Shown here one piece after another: positions 26,958 through 35,951 of a DNA stretch of 64,000 nt. The stretch spans positions 148,601 to 212,600 of the forward strand of contig JBBPIG010000009.1 in the NCBI GenBank assembly GCA_038040445.1, read 5' to 3'. The stretch is from Acidobacteriota bacterium. GTDB taxonomy: Bacteria; Acidobacteriota; Blastocatellia; UBA7656. The position numbers and the translations under genes are program-made. The notes below the pieces were generated by a model, which saw only the letters and a list, made by a program, of their open reading frames with translations, was not told where the DNA came from and searched no databases. Every line of letters begins with the position of its first letter. Position 1 is the stretch's first letter.

Positions 26958-28085
26958 CTAATGTCTCGGCAACAGGACGGTCCGCTCGATCTCGAAGACC
27001 TTCTGATCAAACTTACCTTCGAACAAATCCAGGCCCGCGGCCAGCAATGTCGCGGGCCTTTCGTTCTTCACCCCTACAAGTTTGAATCGCACGATGCCGC
27101 TTCGCTCGTCACGTTCCTGCTTTTCGATCACGCGCGATGCGGCGTAGAGCGTGTCTCCCGCTAGCACCGGATTCGGATGGCTGCCTTTGTCGTAGTCCAA
27201 CTCCCACAACGCATTCGCAGTTGTGTCGCGGCTCGCAAGCGAAGCCGCCCACGCGAAGACCAGCCCGCCTTCGACAACGCGAGTCTTCGTGAAGCTGTGC
27301 TCGCGGCAGTAGACTTCGTCGAAGTGCAGCGGGTGGCTGTTGCGAGTCAAGATTGTCAACTGCATGTGCTCGCTCTCGCCGACCGTGTGCCCGATGCTGT
27401 GAAGTATCACGTCTCCGGGTTCAAAGTCTTCGAATAAGCCTCGCGGCCGCCCGGGCCAGGCAGGAGCCTTGATCTCGCCGGCGAGTTCTTGTGGCGCAGA
27501 CTTCAGTCTGTGTTCCTTGCTATCCGCTTCAGAGCTTGCAAAATCGGTGCCTGACTCGGTTGTCTCAGGTGTAGCTTGGACTGCGTCGGGATGCGCGCGG
27601 CCTTCGAGCTTGCCGATTGGGATGAGAGCCTTGCGCTCGAAAGTTACGACCGCGACTCCGTCTTGATTGACCCCGGTGGTTCGAAGATGCACCACTCCGC
27701 GATCGGGCTTCGATTCAGACACTCGCACGCCGAGGATTTCCGAATACACCGAAAGCGTATCTCCCGAGTAAGCGGCGTTGGGAAACGTCAAATCAATGTA
27801 AGCCAGATGCGCGATCGCTTGTTCAGAAATATCGTGCACGGTGAAACTCAAAGCGAGGTTCAACAGCACGAGGGGATGGACTACACGATCGTGGAAGCCG
27901 AGGTCTCGAGCAAAGCGGCGGCTTGAGTAGAGCGGATTCGGATCGAGAAACGAGGCCGCGAACATCGCGAGCATCCCGTCGTCAATGGTAACTTCCCAGG
28001 GGTGATGATAGACGTCGCCGACCTGAAAGTCGTCAAGCAGCCTGCCATATTTCGGTTCGACGGTTCTGAGCTTCAACGATCCCAT
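26958..28085 (-). CDS. Two-domain MaoC dehydratase, mesaconyl-CoA-hydratase-like
   Basis: A 375-residue protein made of two hot-dog (MaoC) halves, about residues 12-160 and 218-368, joined by an acidic linker. The first half has FVGDVYHHP-like QVGDVYHH, PDIS-like HDISEQAIAHLAY, YSGDTLSVYSEILG and GVVHLRTTGVNQ, which follow the pattern of mesaconyl-C1-CoA hydratase (beta-methylmalyl-CoA dehydratase). The second half has ILHSIGHTV and RNSHPLHFDE with the hydratase-2 Asp/His. A CoA-ester lyase gene of the malyl-CoA lyase type lies 3.2 kb upstream on the same strand. Together they suggest the mesaconyl-CoA/beta-methylmalyl-CoA step of C4/C5-CoA metabolism. Confidence 0.8.
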   Translation of the reverse strand: MGSLKLRTVEPKYGRLLDDFQVGDVYHHPWEVTIDDGMLAMFAASFLDPNPLYSSRRFARDLGFHDRVVHPLVLLNLALSFTVHDISEQAIAHLAYIDLTFPNAAYSGDTLSVYSEILGVRVSESKPDRGVVHLRTTGVNQDGVAVVTFERKALIPIGKLEGRAHPDAVQATPETTESGTDFASSEADSKEHRLKSAPQELAGEIKAPAWPGRPRGLFEDFEPGDVILHSIGHTVGESEHMQLTILTRNSHPLHFDEVYCREHSFTKTRVVEGGLVFAWAASLASRDTTANALWELDYDKGSHPNPVLAGDTLYAASRVIEKQERDERSGIVRFKLVGVKNERPATLLAAGLDLFEGKFDQKVFEIERTVLLPRH

Positions 28086-28175
28086 CGCTGGCCTCTAACA
28101 CGGCGCGGCTGTTCCAAAGATGTTGAATCTGCGTGTGTGTGACTGCTTTGAAAGCGGATACCTTTTCATCGTGGC

Positions 28176-28445
28176 TCATTGACTCGACAAAACAATATGC
28201 TCATTCGTCTCGATCAGAAGTCTCGTTCCAACTTCGGCCATTTGATCAAAGAGCCGCATTCGCTCGCTTACTCGTGCAGGCAAGGGGACGCTAACAATCG
28301 TGCGATTGTCTTGTCTCGCTATCACTCGTGCCGCCCCTTTCGCTAAAGGATAGATCTCTTCCAACGCAGTGAGATATTCGGCTATGGCGTCTCGGCGGAC
28401 TTCTTTTGCGGCGCGCCTCATTTCTTGATTGGTCTTTCGGCTCAT
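28176..28445 (-). CDS. Hypothetical protein coupled to a HEPN gene
   Basis: An 89-residue protein with a basic helical N-terminus (TNQEMRRAAKEVRRDAIAEYL) and a C-terminal region of alternating hydrophobic residues (RTIVSVPLPARVSERMRLFDQMAEVG, here only its ends RTIVSVPLP and MAEVGTRL). I do not recognise a family; it is not the usual nucleotidyltransferase partner of HEPN proteins. Its ATG overlaps the stop of the HEPN gene (ATGA), so the two are translationally coupled and probably act together, perhaps as a toxin-antitoxin-like pair. Confidence 0.6.
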   Translation of the reverse strand: MSRKTNQEMRRAAKEVRRDAIAEYLTALEEIYPLAKGAARVIARQDNRTIVSVPLPARVSERMRLFDQMAEVGTRLLIETNEHIVLSSQ

Positions 28446-28834
28446 ACTGTCTCTCCTAACGCCTTCTTGATCGCCGCTAAGAATCTATGCGCTCGCTCAT
28501 ACGCGCGTTTCGCTTCTCTTGCTGTTACCGACTGTGGTTTGTAATCCGCCAGGTGTCGGAGTTCAATCAGGTCCATAGGAATACGTCCCAGTTCAGATGG
28601 TAGCAATTTCTTCCGCATAATCAATTGCCGGTTGAGCTCCGCTTGCACCTGACCGTGCTGCCACTCATTATCCATAGCGCGAATGGTGGTTAGTTTGATG
28701 AGCGCCGCGATGCTTGCTAAGAAGACCGCATAGTAAGCGCGACTCGCACACACGTTGTATTTCTTACTCCGCAACGCCAAGCCAGCGATCTCAAGATTCT
28801 CTTTGCCCTTTCGCTAATAGTCTTCCCATTCCAT
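28442..28834 (-). pseudogene. HEPN-domain protein with in-frame TAG at codon 7
   Basis: The conserved HEPN pattern is clear: GKENLEIAGLALRSKKY, the RAYYAVF motif, and a C-terminal YERAHRFLAAIKKAL helix. Homology extends upstream of the first possible start (TTG at 28780) to an ATG at 28834 with AGGG upstream, encoding MEWEDY, then a TAG at 28816-28814, then RKGKENLE in the same frame. Full-length HEPN relatives start much like this. So the gene carries a nonsense codon near its start; reinitiation at TTG 28780 or read-through would be needed for a product. HEPN proteins are often RNase toxins. Confidence 0.72.
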
Positions 28835-28892
28835 GAGAGGCCCTTAGGCGGGAATGTGCGTCGTCTCGCAGCGGTTCCGAGCGCGCACCTTC

Positions 28893-29309
28893 TTATTTCT
28901 TCAGTGCAGCAAGGTCCGCGACGGATTGCTTGATCAATTGTTTCAGCGTTGGCAAATCTACGTCCTCGAGCTTCTTAATGTACAAGCAAGACTTTCCCGT
29001 CTTGTGCTTTCCAAGCTTCTTCATCAGCGCCGGGTAACGCTCGAGTCCCCCCATGATGTACAAGGTCAGGTCTTGTTTGCGCGGCGAGAAGCCTGTCAGG
29101 AACCACTCCAACTCGCGCCCACTTTCGTACTTGTACTGATGACGGCCAAAGCCGACTATGCTCGTTCCCCACATTGCCGGCTCAGATTTGGTCGCCGCTT
29201 TCATGATTTCCAAGACGCGGAAGCAGTCCTTGCGCCGCTGTTCATCGGCGACGCTGTTTAGGAACTTCTCGACGCTCGCGGTGTTCTTTCTTGTTTTGAG
29301 TTCGGCCAT
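28893..29309 (-). CDS. DUF1801 domain protein
   Basis: A 138-residue protein with the DUF1801 (YdhG/CyaY-like fold) pattern: an N-terminal helix VEKFLNSVADEQRRKDC, MWGTSIVGFG, YKYESGRELEWFLTGFSPRK, LTLYIMGG and a C-terminal CLYIKKLEDVDLPTLKQLI. The function of the family is not established. The ATG at 29309 follows a GGGGGG run and fits relatives; an upstream in-frame codon at 29336 would overlap the end of the next gene. It is encoded just downstream of the ankyrin gene on the same strand. Confidence 0.88.
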   Translation of the reverse strand: MAELKTRKNTASVEKFLNSVADEQRRKDCFRVLEIMKAATKSEPAMWGTSIVGFGRHQYKYESGRELEWFLTGFSPRKQDLTLYIMGGLERYPALMKKLGKHKTGKSCLYIKKLEDVDLPTLKQLIKQSVADLAALKK

Positions 29310-29332
29310 TGCTAATACCCCCCCGGGGATCT

Positions 29333-31279
29333 TCACCGCGCTGCCGTCTTCTGAGACAACAGGTTCGCCATAGTCTCGTGATGGTAACTCTTCGCCAGGT
29401 CGAGAGCCGTCAGACCCTCCTTGGTCTTCGCGTTCAGGTCGGCGCCTGCGGCTATCAGCTTCTCAAGCACCACCGTTTCGCCGAAGTCTATCGAGGCCGC
29501 GTACAGCAGAGGCGTCATCCCAAGGTTGTCCACGTGGTTCACCTTCGCGCCCCGCTTGAGCAGCACGTCAACCGTGGCTGCATGATTACCGATCGCCGCA
29601 GACCCCAGGACCGAGATTCTGTCACTGTCCAGTTCATTCGGGTCCGCGCCCTTTCCGATCAGGTAATCAACCAATGTCGCGTCGTCTTCGAATGTCGCGA
29701 AGCTCAAAGGGCTCGTGAAGAAAGTGCCAAGCACTTTCATTCTGTCTTGGAGCCTGGCCCCTGCGTCAAGCAGCGCGCCGACAGTTTGGAGATCACCGGC
29801 CATAACGGCAAAGAACAGGGCGCTAGCGTCGTTACGGACCTCGACTCCTTTGTCCGCGTTCGGCTTGGCGCCTTTCTTCAGCAGCAGCCGGACGACCTCC
29901 GAGTTGCCTCGGTACCGCGCGGCGACCATCAGCGGCGTGAGGCCCGTCGCAGCGCGGGCATTCACGTCTGCACCGCGATCGAGAAGAAGTTTCACCTTCT
30001 CGAGATTGCTAGCCGCAAGCATCAGCGCTGTAGTCCCCTCGGCAGTCTTGGCGTCGGGTTTCATTCCTCCGTCGAGAAGTTTCTTCAGATCGGCGGCGCT
30101 GCCGGTCAGCGCGACCTTCACCCACTCGGCTTGCTCGGTGGGCTGGAGGGCAGCCAGCGCGGGCCTTATCGAGTCTTTTCCTGCTCGCGACGGGATCGCT
30201 TGCATCAATGCGGCAGCGGCCCAGGTCGTTCCCATAATCGAGATGAACTGGTCGTGCTGAAACGGAGGAAACTCCACGTTCATGAACGGCGGGCTCACGG
30301 GCGCGGGTGGATGAAGACGCGATTTGATTCGCCATGAGCCGTCCGCTTCCTGGGTTTTCAAAAGGAAGCTCACACCGCGCTGATATGAAGCGTCGTTAGT
30401 CGGGAGCCCGGCCGCTTTGTGCAAGGCGAACAAGACCTCGCCGGTCGCATATGCGTCGCTGGCCAACGTGGGCAACTGGGCCCACCCGCCATCTGCGCGC
30501 TGCTCGGCCACAAGTTGACGCGCGGCTTTCTGTCGAGCCTTCTCGTCCGCGCCCGTCCAAAGCAGGCCAAGTAACCTAAAAGTTGCGTCCTCAGTTGTTC
30601 GAGGTTGCGACTTGAGCAGCCACTCTCGGGCTCGACGCACTCGTGCTTCCTTCTCTTCCTTGAACTGTTCGGGCAGATAACGTGTCAGGGCCTGGGCGCA
30701 GACCGCGGTGGCCGTGAATCGGCTGTGGGATTGTGGCGGCCGGTTGTCCATTGTGGGCCAACTGCCATCGGCGTGTTGGCGCGAGGCGATGAACTGGGCG
30801 GAAGCCGCTGTCGCGAGGCTTGCGCCGACACCGGCTACGTCGGCGGCGTATAGCGCCCAGCCATCGAATAACACGTCTATGTAATCGTACCCCTGGACCT
30901 GCGAATCAAGATCTTTTAGATATGCGAAGGCCGACGCGGTCGTGTCCCGCGCTATTGTCTCATCAAGAGGCACTCCGCGCTCGCGAGCCAGCTTGATCGG
31001 GATTTCGGTAAGCAGTTGGTGATGGCAGGAAGTGCAAACCTGCTTCTTGTACCAGACGACCTGCGAGTGCTGGACGAGCTTGAGGGCTTTTGCGGAGGCC
31101 GCGCGTAGCCCAGCCTCCTCGAGCTTTAGCTTTGTCGCGGGTTGATCTGAATCGACAGCGCCGGATACTGAGCCGGCCGCCTGAAACGCGTACTGAGGCG
31201 TTGTCTGCATTTGAGACTCTCGTTCGAACCCGAAGAAGATCACGAGTGATGTGAAGCCAAGTAGCAATAGTCTTTTCAT
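29333..31279 (-). CDS. Secreted CxxCH / terpene-cyclase-like toroid / ankyrin-repeat fusion protein
   Basis: A 648-residue protein with a signal peptide (KRLLLLGFTSLVIFFGF). Residues about 75-90 carry a c-type haem motif, VCTSCHH. Residues about 100-370 form an alpha/alpha-toroid of the prenyltransferase/squalene-cyclase type with QW-like motifs (ADGSWPTM, ADGGWAQL, ADGSWRIK), but the cyclase DXDD acid motif is not seen. Residues about 400-645 are at least six ankyrin repeats (GTTALMLAAS, TGLTPLMVAAR, GMTPLLYAA, GLTALDLA). It probably binds protein or peptide partners in the periplasm; a catalytic role is unproven. It is 14 bases after the CoA-ester lyase gene. Confidence 0.85.
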   Translation of the reverse strand: MKRLLLLGFTSLVIFFGFERESQMQTTPQYAFQAAGSVSGAVDSDQPATKLKLEEAGLRAASAKALKLVQHSQVVWYKKQVCTSCHHQLLTEIPIKLARERGVPLDETIARDTTASAFAYLKDLDSQVQGYDYIDVLFDGWALYAADVAGVGASLATAASAQFIASRQHADGSWPTMDNRPPQSHSRFTATAVCAQALTRYLPEQFKEEKEARVRRAREWLLKSQPRTTEDATFRLLGLLWTGADEKARQKAARQLVAEQRADGGWAQLPTLASDAYATGEVLFALHKAAGLPTNDASYQRGVSFLLKTQEADGSWRIKSRLHPPAPVSPPFMNVEFPPFQHDQFISIMGTTWAAAALMQAIPSRAGKDSIRPALAALQPTEQAEWVKVALTGSAADLKKLLDGGMKPDAKTAEGTTALMLAASNLEKVKLLLDRGADVNARAATGLTPLMVAARYRGNSEVVRLLLKKGAKPNADKGVEVRNDASALFFAVMAGDLQTVGALLDAGARLQDRMKVLGTFFTSPLSFATFEDDATLVDYLIGKGADPNELDSDRISVLGSAAIGNHAATVDVLLKRGAKVNHVDNLGMTPLLYAASIDFGETVVLEKLIAAGADLNAKTKEGLTALDLAKSYHHETMANLLSQKTAAR

Positions 31280-31293
31280 TGAAGCACCTCCTA

Positions 31294-32355
31294 TTAACAG
31301 ATCATCAACCGCTTTGCGAGAGCGTCATCCAACCGCCCCATCGCGTAAGCCTTCTTCAACGTGTTTCGATTCATGCGATCCGTAGCGCGATCGGCCATCT
31401 TGCCGTCAATCATCGTAGCCCCTCGACCCGACGCTTCGGCTTCGAGAAACCGGGTTGCATTGTTGATCGCGCGTTCGATCTCATCATCCGGCGTCTGGAA
31501 GATCTCGACCGCCATCGCGGTCTGATCAGGAATGCCGGTCCACTTGCCGGCGAATCCGAAATCGCGCGCCAGCAGCGCGTCGCGGCGAAACTCTTCCATC
31601 GCTGCGCGGCGTTCTTCGTCGCTCTTGTCGCGAGTCGGGTAGTTCGTAGTCATCTCGGCGATCGCCGGTATCCCGGCCGACGCGGCGGCCTTCACGATGC
31701 GCCCCCGAGCTTGCGCTATCAGCGGATGATCCGCCCGGTAACTCGAAGCTCCCATGCCCAGGCTCGCCCAGTAGTCATACGACCCAAAGACCAATCCGGC
31801 CAGCCGCCGCGACGAGCGCGCTATCTCGAAGACGTTCTCTTCCGCCGACGCCGACTCGATCAACGGTTCGATTCGTATGCCGCCATGCGGAAGTCCAAGC
31901 GCTTCTTCCAAGGCGGTCAGCGTCTCGTCGATCGAGCGAACTTCATCGGCGCTTTCGATCTTGGGGTAGATCAAACCGTCGAGTTTCGAGCCTGCGCCTT
32001 CCACGATCGTCGCGATATCTTCGAACGCCGGATCAAGCTCGAGTCCACGAGGGCGAAAAAATCGAAGCCGCGTTCCCCAGTCCAGCTCATTGAAAGCGCG
32101 AATGACGTTGACTCGTCCCTGTTCGAGCAGCTCCGAGTTGTCACGGGGGATCGAGTCTTCCAGATCGAGCATCACCAGGTTGGCTTTGGACTTCGTGACC
32201 GCGCTCTCGACGTACTTCCACACAGTGGCCGGCGTCGTGAGATGAGCCATCTGCAGGAGGTACTTAGGCTCGAGATCGATCGTCTGATCGCGGTACTGAT
32301 CGATCAAACGATTGTTTCGTGCAGCGGACGCCGCGGTGATTTCTTCAACTGCCAT
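31294..32355 (-). CDS. HpcH/HpaI-type CoA ester lyase (malyl-CoA lyase-like)
   Basis: A 353-residue TIM-barrel protein of the citrate lyase beta/malyl-CoA lyase family. Key segments are NLVMLDLEDSIP (the Mg-binding region), GLIYPKIESADEV, RIEPLIESA, FGSYDYWASLG and GFAGKWTGIP near the C-terminus. Relatives cleave malyl-CoA, beta-methylmalyl-CoA or citramalyl-CoA to glyoxylate or pyruvate plus an acyl-CoA. With the two-domain MaoC gene at 26958-28085 it would form a mesaconyl-CoA hydratase/methylmalyl-CoA lyase pair. I start at ATG 32355; a GTG at 32373 is in frame but has no ribosome site. Confidence 0.85.
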   Translation of the reverse strand: MAVEEITAASAARNNRLIDQYRDQTIDLEPKYLLQMAHLTTPATVWKYVESAVTKSKANLVMLDLEDSIPRDNSELLEQGRVNVIRAFNELDWGTRLRFFRPRGLELDPAFEDIATIVEGAGSKLDGLIYPKIESADEVRSIDETLTALEEALGLPHGGIRIEPLIESASAEENVFEIARSSRRLAGLVFGSYDYWASLGMGASSYRADHPLIAQARGRIVKAAASAGIPAIAEMTTNYPTRDKSDEERRAAMEEFRRDALLARDFGFAGKWTGIPDQTAMAVEIFQTPDDEIERAINNATRFLEAEASGRGATMIDGKMADRATDRMNRNTLKKAYAMGRLDDALAKRLMIC

Positions 32356-32442
32356 CGGTTTGGAACCTGACACTAATTGCGCATAGCGCGAATCATCACC
32401 AGTCTTGATTGTGATGATTCGCGCTACCGGCGGTTGGTGGCC

Positions 32443-35400
32443 TTATTTTCCGGCGCGGCCGTTGGGCTTGTGATAGTTCGGATAAGGCGGACGCGTGCGA
32501 GTGGGCGGCGGGTTCTTACTCAGCGCGCTCAGCACAACTTCGACCGCCTTCTCGAGTTGCGGGTCTCGCCCCGCGCGCCACGCCATCGGGTCGAACTCGA
32601 CTTCGATGTCGGGAGTGACGCCGGCATTCTCGACATCCCACTTGCCTTCGGGACTCCAAAAAGCGACACGGGGCGCGGTCACCTGGCCGCCGTCGATTAG
32701 CGTGGGATAGTCATAGATACCGACGAGCCCGCCCCAGGTACGTTTGCCGATCAGAGGCCCGACGCCCGCCCTGCGAAAGTACCACGGCATAGCGTCGCCG
32801 CCGCTGCCTGCGTACTCGTTGATGATCATCGCCTTCGGTCCGTAGATCGAGCCGACCGGTGTGGTGAAGTCCTCGCCTTCGCGCGTTGCCCAGTAGCTCA
32901 GCAAGGGGCGGCGCATGTAGTCGATGATGTAGTCGGCAGCGGTGCCGCCGCCGTTGAACCGCTCGTCGATCACCGCGCCCTGCTTATCTATCTGAGCGAA
33001 GTAGTAACGGTTGAAGTTGGTGAAGCCGCCACCCCCAGTGTCGGGCAGATACACATACGCGAGCTTGCCGCCGCTCATCTGATCGACCTTGCGCCGGTTG
33101 TCTTCGATCCAGGCGAGGTTCCTCAATCCCTGTTCACCCTCGACTGGAACTACGGTGACCTCGCGCGAGTTTGCGCCGTTGGGGTCCGAGCCGACTTTGA
33201 TGACCACCGACTTGCCGGCGGCGCCTTCGAAGAAGCTGTAGACGCTATCGCTTGCTCGAAGCTCGCGTCCGTTGACCGCCAGCAGGTATTCGCCGGCGGC
33301 GACGTTCACCCCGGGCTGAGTCAGCGGCGCGCGAAGCTGCGGGTTCCAGTTCTCGCCGTTGTAGACTCGCGCGAATCGGTAGCGGCCGTTCTCAATCTTG
33401 AAATCCGCGCCCAGCAACCCGCCCTTCACTTTCTTTACCTCGGGTGCATCCCCGCCCCCCACGTAAAGGTGTCCGACCGTAAGCTCGCCGAGCATCTCGG
33501 AGAACAGATAGTTAAGATCGGCGCGATGAGCCAGGCTGGCCAGGTAGGGCGCGTACGCGGTTTCGGTCGCTTTCAGATCGAGGCCGTGATAGCCCGGATC
33601 GTAGAAGAAGTCGCGCTCGATGCGCCACACCTCGCGATACATCTGATTCCATTCGGCGCGCGGGTCGACCCAGACTTCCATCTCGTCGGTCTTGAGCATG
33701 CCTTCGCCGGGCTTGAGCGGTTGAGCCGTCGAAGCGATGAACCAGCCAGCTCCTTGTCTGAAGAGCATCTTCTCGCCGTTGGCGGACACGTCGAAGGCGG
33801 AGACTCCTTCAAGGACTTTGTCGGTCTTGCGCTTTTCGAGATCGAACTTGTGAACGATTGCCGCGGAGCTGACGCCTGGAACTCGCTGGGCTTCCAGAAT
33901 GTAAAGCGTGCCGGCCTTGCCGACGCTGGTGCCTACATAGTTTCGCGCGGGAAGCGGAAGCGCAAGAATTCGCTGGCCGATGTTGTCGAAGTCGATCGAG
34001 ACGGCGACCGCTTCTTTCTTGTCAGCCGGCTTATCGGCTGGCGTTGCGGGCGCGGCTGGCGTTGCGGGCGGGGCTGCGCCGGCGGCCGGCGGCGTCTCCG
34101 CAGGTTTCTTCTCATCTTGAACCTTCTCTTCGTCGCTTTCCGGAGCGAGCGGCGAAGGGAGGTCCCGCCGAAGCACGATCACGTAGACGCTGCGAGTAAC
34201 CTCGTGGCTGAAGCTGGACATGTCCAGCCATCCGGTCGTCGGGCCGGCATCGGTGCTGGCCGTGAAATAGACGTACTTGCCGCCCTTGTCGAACGTGGCG
34301 AAGCGCGCGTCGCTCAAACCGTCAGTTACCTGCGTGCTCTTCCCGGTTTCGAGCGAGTAAACACAAACGACGCCAAGTCGATTCTTGAGCTGCCTGGTGT
34401 AGGTCACCCATCGGCTGTCGGGGGACCACGACGGATCAAAAACGCGCCAGGGGTTTTCATAAGTCGTGGTGTCCACTTTTACCGGCGCGCCTTTGTCGAT
34501 ATCGACGTACCAGAGGTTCAGGCGCTTATCGGTGTAGACGATCTTTTTGCTATCGGGCGACCAAAGCGGTGAGTAATAAAACGAAGGCGGATTGCCTAGA
34601 TTGATCTTCTTCGGCTCACCCATGCCGTTCTGATCACGAAGGTGAAGCGCATACTCGCCCGACTCATCCGAGAAGTAAGCGATCCACTTTCCATCGGGTG
34701 ACCACGACGGGTCCCGTTCGGCGGCGCCCGGCGTCCTGGTCAGGTTGCGCGCGTTGCCTTTCTCGGCCGGCACGGTCAGGATTTCGCCGCGAGCTTCGAA
34801 CACGGCTCGCGCGCCGGTCGGAGAAAGCGTCGCGTTGAGGATGCGGCTCGCCACTTTTTCGAAGCGCGGACGCACCGAGGCCATGTCGCCCGCGGCTCTA
34901 AGATCGAGCTTGTGAGTCTTGTCAGTCTTGAGGTCGAGCACGTGGAGCGCGCCGAACTGCTCGTAGACTATCGCGCCGGGTCCTGCGGTGGCCGACTTGA
35001 TATCGAGCCCATCATTGCGAACGACTTGAGAGACTTTCCTGGAAGCCGTGTCGTAGGCAAACAACGTTACCGCACCGTTGCGATCCGACAGGAAGTAGAC
35101 TTTTCCTTCGACCCACATCGGGTTGAAGTCGTTTGAATTGTCACGCGGAACTTTCTCGACGCTCGAATCCGCAAGCTTTGCCAGCCAGACCGCTGTAGTC
35201 TGGCCGCCTCGATAGCGCTTCCACGCGGTGAATGCGCGCGGCAGTGGACAGTAAGCCAGCCGCGAGCCGTCGGCCGAGAAGGAGCCTTCGAAGGCCATCG
35301 GCAGGGGAACTTCAACCGGAAAGCCGCCGTCGGTCGAGATAGTGAACAGGCGCGCGAACCGCGAGTAACTATTCCGCCCCGAGCCGAAGAGGACGCTCTT

Positions 35401-35757
35401 GCCGTCGGTTGTCCAGCCCGCGACAATGTCGGCACCCGGATGATAAGTCAGCCGCCGCGGGACTCCGCCCGCAGCCGGGACTACATATGCGTCGATGTTG
35501 CCGTCATACTCGCCGGTGAAGGCGATCATCGACCCGTCGGGCGAGAAGATCGGGTTAGTCTCTATGCCGGTGCCGGTCGTCAGACGTTTAGCGTCTCCGC
35601 CTTCGCGTGGGGCTATCCACAAATCTCCGGCGCAGACAAATGCGACTTGAGTGCGGCTTATGGTTGGCTTCTGAAGCAACAGCGGCTTCTCAGCTTGCGC
35701 AAGCGCGCCGGTTGCAAGAACGAACGCGACCGCGAGTATTCCCAGGGCTCTTTTCAT
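32443..35757 (-). CDS. Secreted tricorn-protease-like S41 peptidase
   Basis: An 1104-residue protein with a signal peptide (AVAFVLATGALAQ). It has two N-terminal propeller regions with PDGK/SPDS repeats, a low-complexity Pro/Ala linker (about residues 545-580), a PDZ-like region, and a C-terminal S41 core. The nucleophile is Ser985 in AGSGGDAMP, preceded by the DERFNGGG and followed by the RTWGGLVG segments typical of tricorn. Archaeal tricorn trims peptides downstream of the proteasome; bacterial secreted versions probably degrade imported or external peptides. It is transcribed alone, and its neighbour dprA ends 195 bases upstream. Confidence 0.93.
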   Translation of the reverse strand: MKRALGILAVAFVLATGALAQAEKPLLLQKPTISRTQVAFVCAGDLWIAPREGGDAKRLTTGTGIETNPIFSPDGSMIAFTGEYDGNIDAYVVPAAGGVPRRLTYHPGADIVAGWTTDGKSVLFGSGRNSYSRFARLFTISTDGGFPVEVPLPMAFEGSFSADGSRLAYCPLPRAFTAWKRYRGGQTTAVWLAKLADSSVEKVPRDNSNDFNPMWVEGKVYFLSDRNGAVTLFAYDTASRKVSQVVRNDGLDIKSATAGPGAIVYEQFGALHVLDLKTDKTHKLDLRAAGDMASVRPRFEKVASRILNATLSPTGARAVFEARGEILTVPAEKGNARNLTRTPGAAERDPSWSPDGKWIAYFSDESGEYALHLRDQNGMGEPKKINLGNPPSFYYSPLWSPDSKKIVYTDKRLNLWYVDIDKGAPVKVDTTTYENPWRVFDPSWSPDSRWVTYTRQLKNRLGVVCVYSLETGKSTQVTDGLSDARFATFDKGGKYVYFTASTDAGPTTGWLDMSSFSHEVTRSVYVIVLRRDLPSPLAPESDEEKVQDEKKPAETPPAAGAAPPATPAAPATPADKPADKKEAVAVSIDFDNIGQRILALPLPARNYVGTSVGKAGTLYILEAQRVPGVSSAAIVHKFDLEKRKTDKVLEGVSAFDVSANGEKMLFRQGAGWFIASTAQPLKPGEGMLKTDEMEVWVDPRAEWNQMYREVWRIERDFFYDPGYHGLDLKATETAYAPYLASLAHRADLNYLFSEMLGELTVGHLYVGGGDAPEVKKVKGGLLGADFKIENGRYRFARVYNGENWNPQLRAPLTQPGVNVAAGEYLLAVNGRELRASDSVYSFFEGAAGKSVVIKVGSDPNGANSREVTVVPVEGEQGLRNLAWIEDNRRKVDQMSGGKLAYVYLPDTGGGGFTNFNRYYFAQIDKQGAVIDERFNGGGTAADYIIDYMRRPLLSYWATREGEDFTTPVGSIYGPKAMIINEYAGSGGDAMPWYFRRAGVGPLIGKRTWGGLVGIYDYPTLIDGGQVTAPRVAFWSPEGKWDVENAGVTPDIEVEFDPMAWRAGRDPQLEKAVEVVLSALSKNPPPTRTRPPYPNYHKPNGRAGK

Positions 35758-35854
35758 TTGATTAGGCTCCTATAAGCGTTAACTGAGAGGGAAGAGAAGT
35801 ATCCGGCAAGAGCGCGAGTTATTCAACCTGACGGGTTTCGCGGGGTCCGCGTCA

Positions 35855-35900
35855 GGTTTTCGCGCATCACAGTCTCTGTCAGAGGTGATGCGCGAAAACC
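35855..35900 (-). terminator. Strong hairpin downstream of dprA
   Basis: A perfect 16-bp stem (arms 35855-35870 and 35885-35900, GGTTTTCGCGCATCAC and its complement) with a 14-base loop. It lies 52 bases past the dprA stop, between dprA and the tricorn gene, so it likely ends the msrA-recQ-dprA transcript. Confidence 0.75.
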
Positions 35901-35951
35901 CAACGCGCGCCCTAGGCGCCCTGCGGCCTTGCGAGGCCAAGGCATACCTTG

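Noticed and set aside
31279..32370. A 363-codon open frame on the plus strand
   Set aside because: It exactly mirrors the CoA ester lyase gene; composition is Arg-rich and no motif is recognised.
33469..34572. A 367-codon open frame on the plus strand
   Set aside because: It is the antisense of the tricorn protease gene, in a G+C-rich stretch where such frames stay open by chance.
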